This document shows positions 8,465 through 17,671 of a DNA stretch of 64,000 bases, one piece after another (the stretch's first letter is position 1; each line of letters begins with the position of its first letter). The DNA lies in contig NZ_JAATNW010000009.1 of the NCBI RefSeq assembly GCF_012911815.1, positions 1-64,000 on the forward strand. The letters run 5' to 3'. The notes under the pieces are model-generated. The model had not been told where the DNA came from. It did not search any database and saw only the letters and a program-made list of their open reading frames with translations. The DNA is from Alteromonas ponticola (GTDB lineage: Bacteria; Pseudomonadota; Gammaproteobacteria; Enterobacterales; Alteromonadaceae). A program made the translations under genes and the position numbers.

Positions 8465-9319
8465 TTAATTAGTCCGTAAACTGAAGCGAAGGGTGTAGAG
8501 GTGAGTAAGTAGCTCGCCCTTCACGTTAGTAATGTCGTTAGATGAACGCCATACGTCGGGAACTGCATTACCGTTGGCAGACTCCAGCAGCGATATAAGC
8601 GTATCTACATGAGCTAGCGCTACCGTGTAATTTTGTAATGTTAACGCGGAGTAAAGACTACTCATCGCTACGTCTATCGGGTTAAGCAGTCCACTGCTAA
8701 TCTCATTACGGTTGCCGCTTAACACATTATTCAATGCATTAAATTTCTCATTTAATACGGTGCTAAGGGGGCGGGTGTCAGCCAGAATGATAAAATCTGA
8801 AAAACTACCCGTATTGCCTCGCGCGCGGAAACTACCAGACGCTGTCAGCATGGTGATATCTTCGAATTCACCATTGTCGTGAGAGCGGAATAAACGCAAT
8901 GGGGTACCTTCAACATAATGCAGCGCGGTGGTGTACAGTTCAACCATCGCAACGCCTTCGAAACCAAAGCCCGCTTCCGCCTTAGGACTGATGGAGACCA
9001 TTACAGGAAAGGCGCTGTCAGCATTAATCAATGATGACGGTAGTCGATCGACAATGCTGGGATCGGTGGGGTCCAGCAGAGTTGCCTGCACGTCAATGTT
9101 GTTAGCATGCAATCCAATTGAGTTTTCAAACTCAACGGTTACATCAACCGCAATCGCATTTGATAACGAAATTGACGCTTGAATGCTGTTGTCAGCAACC
9201 GAGAGTGAACTGGGTTGTACAACTTGTGCATGCACTTGCGTGACACTCGCACACATCAGAAAAAGGCCAGCTAGCCAGATATTACGTTGTGAATTAAGCT
9301 TTCGCTTGCATTGAGTCAT
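8465..9319 (-). CDS. Secreted protein of unknown function in protease-kinase operon
   Basis: I do not recognise this family securely. ATG 9319 follows GAGG by 8 nt and is preferred to an in-frame TTG at 9349 with no ribosome site; the product is 284 aa. The N-terminus is a signal peptide ending VHA before QVVQ. The mature part is rich in beta-prone segments to about residue 180 and more helical after that, with two Asn/Ser-rich stretches and no cysteines in the mature protein. It lies between the second S8 protease gene and the FHA-GAF gene, 1 nt from the latter. Possible roles are a protease substrate, a periplasmic ligand of the kinase TPR tail, or an envelope sensor; all are inference from position. 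Confidence 0.8.
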   Translation of the reverse strand: MTQCKRKLNSQRNIWLAGLFLMCASVTQVHAQVVQPSSLSVADNSIQASISLSNAIAVDVTVEFENSIGLHANNIDVQATLLDPTDPSIVDRLPSSLINADSAFPVMVSISPKAEAGFGFEGVAMVELYTTALHYVEGTPLRLFRSHDNGEFEDITMLTASGSFRARGNTGSFSDFIILADTRPLSTVLNEKFNALNNVLSGNRNEISSGLLNPIDVAMSSLYSALTLQNYTVALAHVDTLISLLESANGNAVPDVWRSSNDITNVKGELLTHLYTLRFSLRTN

Positions 9320-9362
9320 ATGTGTTACCTCATCAATTCTACTATTCAACCATAAAGCAGCG

Positions 9363-9392
9363 GTGCGCCAGTATCAAGTTATACCGGCGCAC
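9363..9392 (-). terminator. Hairpin between S8 protease and downstream operon
   Basis: GTGCGCC at 9363-9369 pairs with GGCGCAC at 9386-9392, and the stem continues with an inner imperfect AGTAT/ATACC pairing. It begins 9 nt after the protease stop. No T tract follows, so it may allow partial read-through or act as an mRNA processing barrier, letting protease mRNA be more abundant than the signalling mRNA (inference). Confidence 0.45.
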
Positions 9393-9401
9393 ACTACCTC
9401 A

Positions 9402-11882
9402 TTACTCAAAGTACTGGGTGAATAATCGCGATGCGATAACAGCGTAGTGAGCCCGGCTAATTTTCGTATCAGGAGCAAAGCTTGCTGTCAGTGTCGGCTC
9501 AAGAGAAAAGCCGCCCTGCTCAACACCAAACTCAACATTCAGTAATGAAAGGTTGATTGCTGCCTGTACATAGCCTTTCATTTCAGCAGGAATGTCGTGT
9601 TGGTCTGACAATACGATTTGCTGCCCTTTATAATCTACGACAATATCGTCATTAGGATCGAACGCTTCAGCTAAGGATTGCATGCCTAGTAATTGAACAA
9701 GTGAATAGGCCATTTCAAGCTTCTTTATTCTGCCGTAAGGGGCCAGATTGCCGTTGCGTTCAAGCATAACCGGAGCTTGCGAAGCGGTTGAATCTTTCAG
9801 GGCACCGCCATTTGCCATCACAGCTTCAAAATACGGCTGACTTCCGTTAGGCGCATTATCATTCAGCGGACTCGGGTCGTTCAGCAAATCGCGATATTGA
9901 CGAACCGCTCCGCCCATTACCGCGTACTCGGCAAATTCTATGCGCTTTAATGACCAGTCGGGGTGGAATTTGCGATGCAGTGAACCATCCATCAATCGTT
10001 CGCTGATGGCAAACTCAATGACGCCTTCTTGCGGATGACCATCAATGTCATCAATACCGTTAAAGCCGCCACTTTCTTCAAATGACAAGGTGACGTCAAA
10101 CGTTTCTGGCAGGCCAGGGCCATTGGTGACTCCCAGCGGATCGGCATTGACGCCGGAAAGTGAAGTCAGTCCGTAAGCGTAAATTCCCCACGTACCTGGG
10201 GTTGCTGGAGCTGAAACACGCATGGTTTCGCTTAACACTGGTGTGGTTAAATTCCCGAAATACTCGGTGCCATCAGGCGCAACAAGTACAAGTTTGGTTA
10301 AGTTAGCCGGTGAGCTGGCAGATGCTTTAACCAGAACTTCTGAATCACCTACCTCAAAATAAGAGACTTCTGGCTCGCCCACCGGCGAATAGAAAATTTG
10401 GAAATTTTCGGTACGATCGCTGGTGGATACTAACGCGTTTGCACGAAACGTTTTGTCAGGCAGATTATTCACCGTGGTGCGATAGTCCATATCGTAATCG
10501 AGTGCCGCAGCGACGGCGCTTCTGGCATTAACGTAGCCAGCGCCAACCTCCCAGCGTTGGTAACCGGGCATATTGGTAGCGGATTCCTGCAGCAGCTTTT
10601 TAATCGTTAGTGGGTCGAGGTTAGGGTTAGCCTCTAACATCAGCGCAATGATGCCTGACACATGCGGCGTTGCCATCGACGTACCTGAGATCATGGTATA
10701 AAAAGGCACATACTGGGTCTCAATAGCGTCCAGGTCGGCATCACCACCGTTGGCCACAAGATTAGTTGAAGCGCGGGTGGAGATGATATCTACGCCCGGA
10801 GCAACGATTGATACTTCGTTGTTGTAGGTCCATTCTGAACCATCAGGCATGGTAAAATCGCCTGATTCGCTTTTTAGGCCTCTTGAAGAAAAGTCAGCAA
10901 GCTTGCCAAATTTATCACCTGCACCCACTGACATGCCCCAGGGAATCTGTGCATAAGGATTGTGAGAATCTTCACCTGGACCATCGTTACCTGCGGCAAA
11001 AACACTGATGATACCTAGCTTGTGTGCCTTGTAGGTAGCTAATGAAACCGGACCGAGTGGTTCATATTTACCACTTGAACCCCATGAATTGCTGATGATT
11101 TTGATGGGGTTTTCGTAAGTATACAAATTGTTGATAGCGAAATCGAAACCGCCTATGGTATCCAGCAGAAACAGGCCGCCACCAGAGCCATAGCCAATCA
11201 GATCGGCATCGGGTGCAGCACCGACATACTTGCCGTCAGACATTATGCCGCTACCAGCGATGGTGCCCGCACAATGAGTACCGTGCCCAGAGTTTAAATC
11301 GGTATTAATTTGCCCTTTGACCGTCATGCCATCAGTCACACCTGTGATGCTGATGGCAGACGCGTGAGTTAATGCCTGCACATTTTCCACCACGGTATCA
11401 CCGAACAGGAGATCCTGGTGAGAGGCATCGACACCCGAATCGTTCACCATGATGGTAACCCCTTTACCGGTGAACTCGACGCCATTTCGCTGCGCAAAAT
11501 CGGTACCCTGTAACTCATCTACCCCCGTTATTTCACGAGCGTCAGCGTTGTAATATTCCATTTTACGATTAGCAAAAATAGAACGTATGTTGTCCATTTT
11601 TGCCAGCGCCTCAATCTGCGACTTGGTCGCAACCACACCTATAATGGGGAGTGAACGAAATTGTACGCCTTCAATAATACCCAGATTCAGGATTTGTTGA
11701 ATCTGCGACTCAGCCAATGGCTCAAGCTGATCAAAGGTGACCACCGCCATCACGGACTCGGCATTAGAAAGCGTGGATAGTTTTGTGGCTAGTTGTTCAC
11801 CAATGTATGCATCAGCAAGTGCTTGAGCCGTTGGTGCAGCGATAAACGCTGCAGCAACCGCAGAGAGAGTAAATTTTTTCAT
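9402..11882 (-). CDS. Secreted S8 (subtilisin-like) serine protease, paralogue
   Basis: This is a predicted exported subtilase of 826 aa. ATG 11882 follows GGAGG by 5 nt and is preferred to the in-frame TTG at 11897. The order is signal peptide (about 1-23), I9-like propeptide (about 40-110) and S8 domain (about 138-465), with D148 (NDSG), H200 (GHGTH), N299 (AAGNDG) and S402 (SGTSMATPH). A C-terminal part resembling S-layer homology repeats follows, for example the segment around RLMDGSLHRKFHP and the last 60 residues ending KISRAHYAVIASRLF. It matches the protease at 682-3141 in length, order and spacing. It is the first gene of the minus-strand cassette. An inverted repeat at 11965-11986 lies about 80 nt upstream. 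Confidence 0.92.
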   Translation of the reverse strand: MKKFTLSAVAAAFIAAPTAQALADAYIGEQLATKLSTLSNAESVMAVVTFDQLEPLAESQIQQILNLGIIEGVQFRSLPIIGVVATKSQIEALAKMDNIRSIFANRKMEYYNADAREITGVDELQGTDFAQRNGVEFTGKGVTIMVNDSGVDASHQDLLFGDTVVENVQALTHASAISITGVTDGMTVKGQINTDLNSGHGTHCAGTIAGSGIMSDGKYVGAAPDADLIGYGSGGGLFLLDTIGGFDFAINNLYTYENPIKIISNSWGSSGKYEPLGPVSLATYKAHKLGIISVFAAGNDGPGEDSHNPYAQIPWGMSVGAGDKFGKLADFSSRGLKSESGDFTMPDGSEWTYNNEVSIVAPGVDIISTRASTNLVANGGDADLDAIETQYVPFYTMISGTSMATPHVSGIIALMLEANPNLDPLTIKKLLQESATNMPGYQRWEVGAGYVNARSAVAAALDYDMDYRTTVNNLPDKTFRANALVSTSDRTENFQIFYSPVGEPEVSYFEVGDSEVLVKASASSPANLTKLVLVAPDGTEYFGNLTTPVLSETMRVSAPATPGTWGIYAYGLTSLSGVNADPLGVTNGPGLPETFDVTLSFEESGGFNGIDDIDGHPQEGVIEFAISERLMDGSLHRKFHPDWSLKRIEFAEYAVMGGAVRQYRDLLNDPSPLNDNAPNGSQPYFEAVMANGGALKDSTASQAPVMLERNGNLAPYGRIKKLEMAYSLVQLLGMQSLAEAFDPNDDIVVDYKGQQIVLSDQHDIPAEMKGYVQAAINLSLLNVEFGVEQGGFSLEPTLTASFAPDTKISRAHYAVIASRLFTQYFE

Positions 11883-11964
11883 GACAGCCTCCGGCAATTT
11901 AATTTTATTTTTCTGACCAAGTGACAGAATATAAATTTATAATGGCTGTTCGATTTCTAATCAT

Positions 11965-11986
11965 CTATAGGGGTTTCTCCCTAGAT
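11965..11986. promoter_or_regulatory. AGGG/CCCCT inverted repeat in protease promoter
   Basis: On the minus strand this contains CTAGGGAGAAACCCCTATAG, with half-sites AGGG and ACCCCT flanking an AGAA-type centre. It lies about 83 nt before the S8 protease ATG and about 94 nt before the divergent aldo-keto reductase ATG. It resembles the repeats at 370-387 and 607-623. A regulator binding here could control both divergent genes; this is inferred from symmetry and position. Confidence 0.4.
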
Positions 11987-12079
11987 CAGAAATCTTATTG
12001 GTTAAAATTTTAATCCGTTGCTTCACCTAGTGTTATTCACTATGGTTAGGTAACTCAATTATGTCCCCTCGAGGTAGTG

Positions 12080-13132
12080 ATGAAATTCAATCGGTTAGGG
12101 CAAAGTCAGCTTAATGTGTCTGAGGTATGTCTGGGCACCATGACATGGGGAATTCAAAACACGCAGGCAGATGCCGATGAACAATTAGCAGTGGCTATCG
12201 AAGCCGGCGTAAATTTTATCGATACCGCTGAGATGTACCCCACACCTCCAAACGAGGCCACATATGGCGATACGGAAAGAATTTTAGGGCACTGGTTGAA
12301 TCGACATGCGCATTATCGCGAGCAACTGGTGGTTATGAGTAAAGTGGCCGGAAGTGGACTCAATTACATTCGTGAAGGCAGCCAGATAAGTGGGACCACG
12401 CTTACTCAAGCACTGGATGCTTCCCTACAGCGTTTACAGACTGACTATATCGACGTGTATCAGTTGCACTGGCCAAATCGCAGCACACCCCATTTTGGAA
12501 GACACTGGCCAGCGAAATATCAACCTCAGCAAACGGATACTGCAGCTGAAATAGCGGGGATGCGCGATATTCTTAACGCACTCAAAAGCGCGATAACAGC
12601 GGGAAAAATTCGTCACTGGGGACTTTCAGACGAGACTCCGTGGGGTATTGCCACCTACCTTAAATTATGCGAAGAAATGGGCGTAGAACGACCCGTGTCT
12701 ATTCAAAATGAATTTAGTCTGTTGCACACGAAAGATTGGCCTTATCTGATAGAGCAATGCATGTTCGAGCAGGTGGCTTACTTGCCCTGGTCTCCTCTTG
12801 CCACTGGAATTTTAACGGGTAAATACATTGATGGAAAGCGCCCCTCAGGCTCTAGATGGACTTACATTCAACGTCAGGGGCTATTTCGTGACAGGCCCGC
12901 AGCTCACGAAGCTACCAAGCGATATCAGCAAGTAGCCAGGCATGCCGGCATAACGTCGGCTGAACTTGCGCTGGCCTGGTGTAAGCAGGTACCAGGGGTT
13001 AGTTCCACCATTATCGGGGCGACTAATACCCAGCAACTTCTACAGAATCTGAATGCATTTAACTTACAACTCGATTCTGCCACGCTGAAACAGATTGATG
13101 CGATCCTGCATGACTATCCGGCTGGATTTTAA
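12080..13132 (+). CDS. NADP(H)-dependent aldo-keto reductase, Tas family
   Basis: This is a 350-aa TIM-barrel oxidoreductase. ATG 12080 follows GAGG by 5 nt; the GTG at 12077 is in frame but too near the ribosome site. The start MKFNRLGQSQLNVSEVCLG and the motif FIDTAEMYPTPP match the E. coli Tas type. The usual catalytic tetrad can be seen as Asp in IDTAEMY, the following Tyr, Lys in VVMSKVAG and His in YQLHWP. A C-terminal NADP-binding segment reads STIIGATNTQQL. It is divergent from the S8 protease operon with 197 nt between. The physiological substrate is not evident from sequence. Confidence 0.9.
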   Translation: MKFNRLGQSQLNVSEVCLGTMTWGIQNTQADADEQLAVAIEAGVNFIDTAEMYPTPPNEATYGDTERILGHWLNRHAHYREQLVVMSKVAGSGLNYIREGSQISGTTLTQALDASLQRLQTDYIDVYQLHWPNRSTPHFGRHWPAKYQPQQTDTAAEIAGMRDILNALKSAITAGKIRHWGLSDETPWGIATYLKLCEEMGVERPVSIQNEFSLLHTKDWPYLIEQCMFEQVAYLPWSPLATGILTGKYIDGKRPSGSRWTYIQRQGLFRDRPAAHEATKRYQQVARHAGITSAELALAWCKQVPGVSSTIIGATNTQQLLQNLNAFNLQLDSATLKQIDAILHDYPAGF

Positions 13133-13285
13133 ATATTAATAGTCGTCTCACGTCGCTGCCACCTGATTGGTTATACTTGCTCTGACAGCAAGATTGCCAG
13201 TAGAGTAAGGCTAAAAAATACCGCCACCAATGAATTGTGGCGCTTTCATCAACGAATCGAAATACAACGCATTGGAGGCACTAGC

Positions 13286-15232
13286 ATGACCGCAAAAAAA
13301 TTGTATCCGGTACCAGAGTCAGTTGCACAGCAAGCCAACATTAGTCGTGCTGATTATGTCGCACAATATGAGGACTCTTTATCCGGCAATGATAGCTTCT
13401 GGCTAGAACAGGCAAAGCTGCTGGATTGGGAATCATTTCCCACGACCGCGAATGACACAATCACAACCAAAGAACGTGTTGATATTGCCTGGTTCAGCGA
13501 CGGAAAACTCAATGCCAGTGTGAACTGTCTCGACCGACATCTGGAAAAACACGCCGATCGCGTGGCGTTTTACTGGGAAGGTGATACGCCCGGGAATGCA
13601 AAGACCGTGACCTATCAACAGGCTTATGACGAAGTATGTAAGTTGGCTAATGGCTTAAAACAGCTGGGCGTGAAAAAAGGTGACCGGGTTGCGATTTATA
13701 TGCCGATGGTACCGGAAGCGGCATTTGTCATGTTGGCCTGCGCACGCATCGGCGCTGTGCATTCGGTTATTTTTGGTGGGTTTTCACCGAATGCCATCGC
13801 AGATCGGATTAACGATAGCAATGCCAAAGTCGTGATCACCGCCGACGAAGGGCGACGCGCTGGTAAAACGATCCCGTTAAAAGCAAACGTAGATAAAGCG
13901 CTGGCTGGGGGCGCTTGCCCGTCAATCACAGCCGTTCTGGTGTTTACCGTAACCGGGGATGATACAGGCCCGGCTAACAAAGTGGATGTCAGTTGGCAGG
14001 AACTTAAATCAAACTGTGATGACCGCTGTGAGCCAGAAGTCATGGACGCCGAGGATCCGCTGTTTATTCTGTATACTTCCGGTTCGACTGGCAAACCGAA
14101 AGGCGTGGTGCATACGACGGCAGGATATCAACTTTATACGGCATTAACGTTTAAAGCGGTGTTCGATTACAAACTGGATGATGTCTACTGGTGTTCGGCC
14201 GATGTTGGCTGGATCACGGGCCACAGTTACATGATTTATGGGCCCATGGCCAATGCGGCAACACAGGTATTCTTTGAAGGTGTGCCCACCTATCCTGATG
14301 TCCGCCGAATTGCCCAGGTCGTTGAAAAGTATAAGGTCACCATCCTTTATACCGCACCCACGGCTATCCGTGCGTTAATGGCCCATGGTGATAAACCGGT
14401 GGAGGGATGCGATACGTCGTCTCTGCGTTTGCTAGGCTCGGTTGGGGAGCCAATCAACCCTGAAGCATGGGGGTGGTATTATCGGGTTATCGGTAATGGA
14501 AAATGCCCTATCGTGGATACGTGGTGGCAGACCGAGACGGGGGGCATCATGATTACACCCTTGGCAGGGGTGACTGATTTGAAGCCCGGTTCAGCGACCC
14601 AGCCAATGTTCGGCATTCAACCTGCGTTATTTGACACAGAAGGCAATGAAATTGAAGGGTCGGGTGAAGGCAACCTGGTCATCAAGCAAAGTTGGCCGGG
14701 ACAGGCGCGAACCGTGTATGGCGATCATGAACGTTTCATGCAAACCTATTTTGGTACCTATCCTGGCGTTTACTTTACCGGCGATGGTGCTAAACGTGAC
14801 GATGACGGTTATTACTGGATCACGGGCCGGGTAGATGACGTGCTCAATGTTTCGGGGCATCGACTAGGCACAGCCGAAATTGAAAGCGCGCTGGTGGCAC
14901 ATAACAAAGTCGCAGAAGCTGCGGTGGTAGGTTACACCCATGACATCAAGGGGCAGGGGATCTACGTTTATGTATCTTTGAACGACGGTGAGAAAGGCAG
15001 TGATGCACTGCTGGATGAACTGAAAAACTGGGTCAGAACGGAATTAAGTCCCATCGCTGTGCCTGATAAAATTCAGTGGGCCGAAGGGTTACCCAAAACA
15101 CGATCGGGTAAAATCATGCGCCGAATATTACGTAAAATAGCCGCCAATGAACACGACCAGTTGGGCGATACCTCTACACTGGCGGATCCATCGGTGGTTG
15201 ACAAATTAATTGAAGGCCGCTTGAACAGGTAA
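13286..15232 (+). CDS. acs: Acetyl-CoA synthetase (AMP-forming)
   Basis: This enzyme activates acetate with ATP and CoA to acetyl-CoA in the cytoplasm. ATG 13286 follows GGAGG by 7 nt and gives 648 aa, close to the family length; the frame extends upstream to a TTG at 13235 without support. The phosphate-binding loop [11 protein letters not shown] is at 263-273, the adenine-binding segment includes [10 protein letters not shown], and the C-terminal [10 protein letters not shown] places the regulatory lysine at K609, the residue acetylated in the Salmonella enzyme. A short hairpin (13222-13242) lies in the leader. The gene stands alone and converges on the operon ending at 15247. Nearby symporter genes (19541-21506) could import acetate, which is inference. 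Confidence 0.97.
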   Translation: MTAKKLYPVPESVAQQANISRADYVAQYEDSLSGNDSFWLEQAKLLDWESFPTTANDTITTKERVDIAWFSDGKLNASVNCLDRHLEKHADRVAFYWEGDTPGNAKTVTYQQAYDEVCKLANGLKQLGVKKGDRVAIYMPMVPEAAFVMLACARIGAVHSVIFGGFSPNAIADRINDSNAKVVITADEGRRAGKTIPLKANVDKALAGGACPSITAVLVFTVTGDDTGPANKVDVSWQELKSNCDDRCEPEVMDAEDPLFILYTSGSTGKPKGVVHTTAGYQLYTALTFKAVFDYKLDDVYWCSADVGWITGHSYMIYGPMANAATQVFFEGVPTYPDVRRIAQVVEKYKVTILYTAPTAIRALMAHGDKPVEGCDTSSLRLLGSVGEPINPEAWGWYYRVIGNGKCPIVDTWWQTETGGIMITPLAGVTDLKPGSATQPMFGIQPALFDTEGNEIEGSGEGNLVIKQSWPGQARTVYGDHERFMQTYFGTYPGVYFTGDGAKRDDDGYYWITGRVDDVLNVSGHRLGTAEIESALVAHNKVAEAAVVGYTHDIKGQGIYVYVSLNDGEKGSDALLDELKNWVRTELSPIAVPDKIQWAEGLPKTRSGKIMRRILRKIAANEHDQLGDTSTLADPSVVDKLIEGRLNR

Positions 15233-15246
15233 GGGGCAGAAAATTT

Positions 15247-16158
15247 TCACTGCCCGTCAACATTGGGCTGCTCATCGCTGAACTGATATTTGTTCAGTGC
15301 CTGAGTAGCTCGTTTACTAAGTAATGGATTGGCAAGATGGTAAACCATTCTGTTTTGCATCGTCTCAAGCGCTGATTGGTAAAAGGGTTGTTTTGCTAAA
15401 TGCCGCTGCAATTCGCCAGTCTGATAAAGGTTGGTCAACCCTTCTTCTAATCTTACCGCCAACATTCGTTTATTTTTTGGCACGAAAAAAAACATTGCGC
15501 TGGGATACTGGAACAAAACATGGCGCTCGATTTTAAATCTCGCGTTATCTCTTGCTGCCAGCTCTTGATGGATCTCTAAAATACCCCGGGGAAAAGCATC
15601 AACAAACCCTTCCGACAACATAGTAAACGCGCCACGATAGGTGCTTTCCACCACCTGATAACCATTTGCTCGATAGATATGTGCATCAGGCCAATCATGA
15701 CCCTGAACATAACGAAGCCGTTTAAGTGATGCCTCGCTTCCCGGCGCGTCGAAACGTGTTTCATCTTCGCGGATCAGTAAGACTCGTTGTCCAAATAAGC
15801 CGTTAGTGATGGGAATGAAAATGGCCTGATGACGCTGTTCCCGCTGAGCAGTTGTTACACTCCAGGTAATATCCAGTTGTTGTTGCTCGAGGTCGCGTAG
15901 CTGGCTGGTTTGCATTGCGGCTTCATCCACTGCAAGCAGGGTGACTGGCCCAAATTTAGATGCGGTGACATCTAGCGCCTTTGTTAAAATATCAACAATG
16001 TAATTATACAAATCATTAGTACCGCTAACAGGTTGCGGTATAGTCAGTTCTGTGGGCGAAGCAGAATCGTGGGATAGCTCCTCTGCCCGCGCAACTTTGG
16101 CTAAGCCTGATGAAAGCAAAACAATAAAACTGAAAATGATTAAGGGCTTGAAAGCCAC
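15247..16158 (-). CDS. Periplasmic solute-binding-like protein (type 2 PBP fold)
   Basis: This is a 303-aa exported protein. GTG 16158 follows AGGGGA by 6 nt. A signal peptide (about 1-25, ending ARA) precedes a region resembling extracellular solute-binding domains of family 3, with a DITWSVTT-like hinge strand and a C-terminal helix pair. No ABC permease or ATPase gene is nearby, so it probably does not serve a classical transporter here. It is the last gene of the rimK operon, 10 nt after the RimB-like gene. A sensor or enzyme role is possible; the ligand is unknown. The gene ends 14 nt from the convergent acs stop with no clear terminator. Confidence 0.75.
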   Translation of the reverse strand: MAFKPLIIFSFIVLLSSGLAKVARAEELSHDSASPTELTIPQPVSGTNDLYNYIVDILTKALDVTASKFGPVTLLAVDEAAMQTSQLRDLEQQQLDITWSVTTAQREQRHQAIFIPITNGLFGQRVLLIREDETRFDAPGSEASLKRLRYVQGHDWPDAHIYRANGYQVVESTYRGAFTMLSEGFVDAFPRGILEIHQELAARDNARFKIERHVLFQYPSAMFFFVPKNKRMLAVRLEEGLTNLYQTGELQRHLAKQPFYQSALETMQNRMVYHLANPLLSKRATQALNKYQFSDEQPNVDGQ

Positions 16159-16168
16159 TTCGTATCCC

Positions 16169-16624
16169 CTAGGGCTGTGTAGCAGGCTGGGTCAAGATAT
16201 AATCGTGTTCAGGGTCCACGATAAAGTGTCCTGACATGGCTTCCCTTCCCAGTAACATTAAATAAGTCATTTCGGAGCGATCGGTGAGGGTTAATTGGAT
16301 GTCCCAACGTTCACCCGCCATCACGATGGGAGTGTCGATGGTATACCTGCGCTCGCGGGTAGCGGTAGAGCTTTTCACCTTCTTTTGCGCCACCACTTTC
16401 GCTTCGCGGCGAACTATTTTTGACACATTATGAATATCAGGGTGAATATCGAAACTAACCCACAGCTCACCGTCCTTTTCAAATTCATCGATATTATCAA
16501 CATGAAGTGAGGAGGTGGTCGCGCCGGTATCGACCCTGATATTTAAATCGTTAATGGCTAATTTAGGCAGGTCACACAATTCAAGTGCACCAACGAGTCG
16601 CTTGTTTTGCGTATTCTGGCTCAT
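16169..16624 (-). CDS. RimB-like aspartic peptidase (putative retropepsin fold)
   Basis: This is a 151-aa protein of the family once called putative ATP-dependent zinc proteases (DUF785), which includes Pseudomonas RimB. The active-site-like segment is RVDTGATTSSLH near residues 31-42, with a C-terminal LLGREAM segment typical of the retropepsin-like fold. ATG 16624 has AGGA 8 nt upstream. In Pseudomonas, RimB trims glutamates that RimK adds to ribosomal protein S6; the same pairing is likely here because rimK is two genes upstream in the same operon. It lacks a signal peptide, consistent with a cytoplasmic role. Confidence 0.85.
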   Translation of the reverse strand: MSQNTQNKRLVGALELCDLPKLAINDLNIRVDTGATTSSLHVDNIDEFEKDGELWVSFDIHPDIHNVSKIVRREAKVVAQKKVKSSTATRERRYTIDTPIVMAGERWDIQLTLTDRSEMTYLMLLGREAMSGHFIVDPEHDYILTQPATQP

Positions 16625-16642
16625 GGGCGGTTTCCTGTTTTG

Positions 16643-17671
16643 TTACGTTACTGGTTGATCATCAGGTAATAAGTGGTCCTGTAATATTCCCACATGCTCG
16701 GCAACTGAGCTGGGACGCTTAAAATAGGCGATGTGATAAATCGCTTCGCCTTCTTGCGTCAACGGAATATTTTGTTTGCCAATGACAACTCCTTCAGCTG
16801 GACATACAATGTTGTCCCTATGATCGCCGAAGGGATCGGCAATGGTCGCTAAAATATCGCCCTTATAAACGTGGTCACCTAACTGCGCGAGGTGATTGAC
16901 AAAACCACTTTCCGAGGCTCGCACCCAGCCGCTTTCTCTGGCGATAAAGCGTCTTATATCATGACCCTTACTACGGCTTTTATTGAGCATACCAAGATGA
17001 CGCATGGTATTAATCACGCCGCGTACGCCAGCACGAATCGAAAATTCATCATACCGTAAGGCCTGGCCTGCTTCGTAAAGCAAGATTTTAACCCCTGCAT
17101 CGCTGGCCGCCTGCCTTAACGAACCATCTCGAATATCGGCGTTGAGTAACACGGGAATGCCGAATGCTTTGGCCATCTCCAGCACCTCGAGATCATCCAG
17201 ATTGGCACGAATTTGTGGCAGGTTACTGCGATGGATGGCGCCAGTGTGTAAGTCGATCCCATAGTCACATTTGCTAATAATTTCATTAAAAAACAGGTGT
17301 GCCAGCCTGCTTGCCAGTGAACCTTTTTTACTGCCAGGGAAGCTGCGATTTAAATCTCTGCGATCGGGCAGGTAACGCGATTGTGCCAGCACGCCATACA
17401 CATTAACAATGGGCACAGCGATGAGTGTACCGCGCAACTTTTCGATCGATTTTGAGCTGATTAACCGTGAGACAATTTCAATACCATTTAACTCGTCACC
17501 GTGAATAGCCGCGCTGACAAAGAGCGTGGGGCCTGGCCGTTTGCCTCTTTTAACGTAAACCGGGATACTCATATGAGTAGCGGTATATAATGGTGGCATG
17601 TCCAGCTGGATTTTAGCTGATTCGCCAGGCGCTACGGAGACACCGCCAATTATCAGTTCAGATTGTGACAC
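16643..17671 (-). CDS. Succinylglutamate desuccinylase/aspartoacylase-family amidase
   Basis: This is a zinc carboxypeptidase-fold enzyme of 342 aa. GTG 17671 shares its first base with the TAG stop of rimK (TAGTG). Zinc ligands are visible as His and Glu in SAAIHGDELNG (about 54-64) and His in GIDLHTGAIH (about 138-147); DRRDLNRSFPG is the substrate-binding arginine segment of the family. The last 100 residues form a beta-barrel-like domain with an HVYKGDILATIADPFG segment, as in other AstE/AspA members. Being between rimK and a rimB-like gene suggests action on an N-acyl or glutamyl substrate linked to RimK chemistry. The true substrate is not known. Confidence 0.85.
   Translation of the reverse strand: MSQSELIIGGVSVAPGESAKIQLDMPPLYTATHMSIPVYVKRGKRPGPTLFVSAAIHGDELNGIEIVSRLISSKSIEKLRGTLIAVPIVNVYGVLAQSRYLPDRRDLNRSFPGSKKGSLASRLAHLFFNEIISKCDYGIDLHTGAIHRSNLPQIRANLDDLEVLEMAKAFGIPVLLNADIRDGSLRQAASDAGVKILLYEAGQALRYDEFSIRAGVRGVINTMRHLGMLNKSRSKGHDIRRFIARESGWVRASESGFVNHLAQLGDHVYKGDILATIADPFGDHRDNIVCPAEGVVIGKQNIPLTQEGEAIYHIAYFKRPSSVAEHVGILQDHLLPDDQPVT

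Noticed and set aside
15247..16158. ABC amino-acid transporter component
   Set aside because: No permease or ATPase gene is adjacent, and it lies in the rimK operon.
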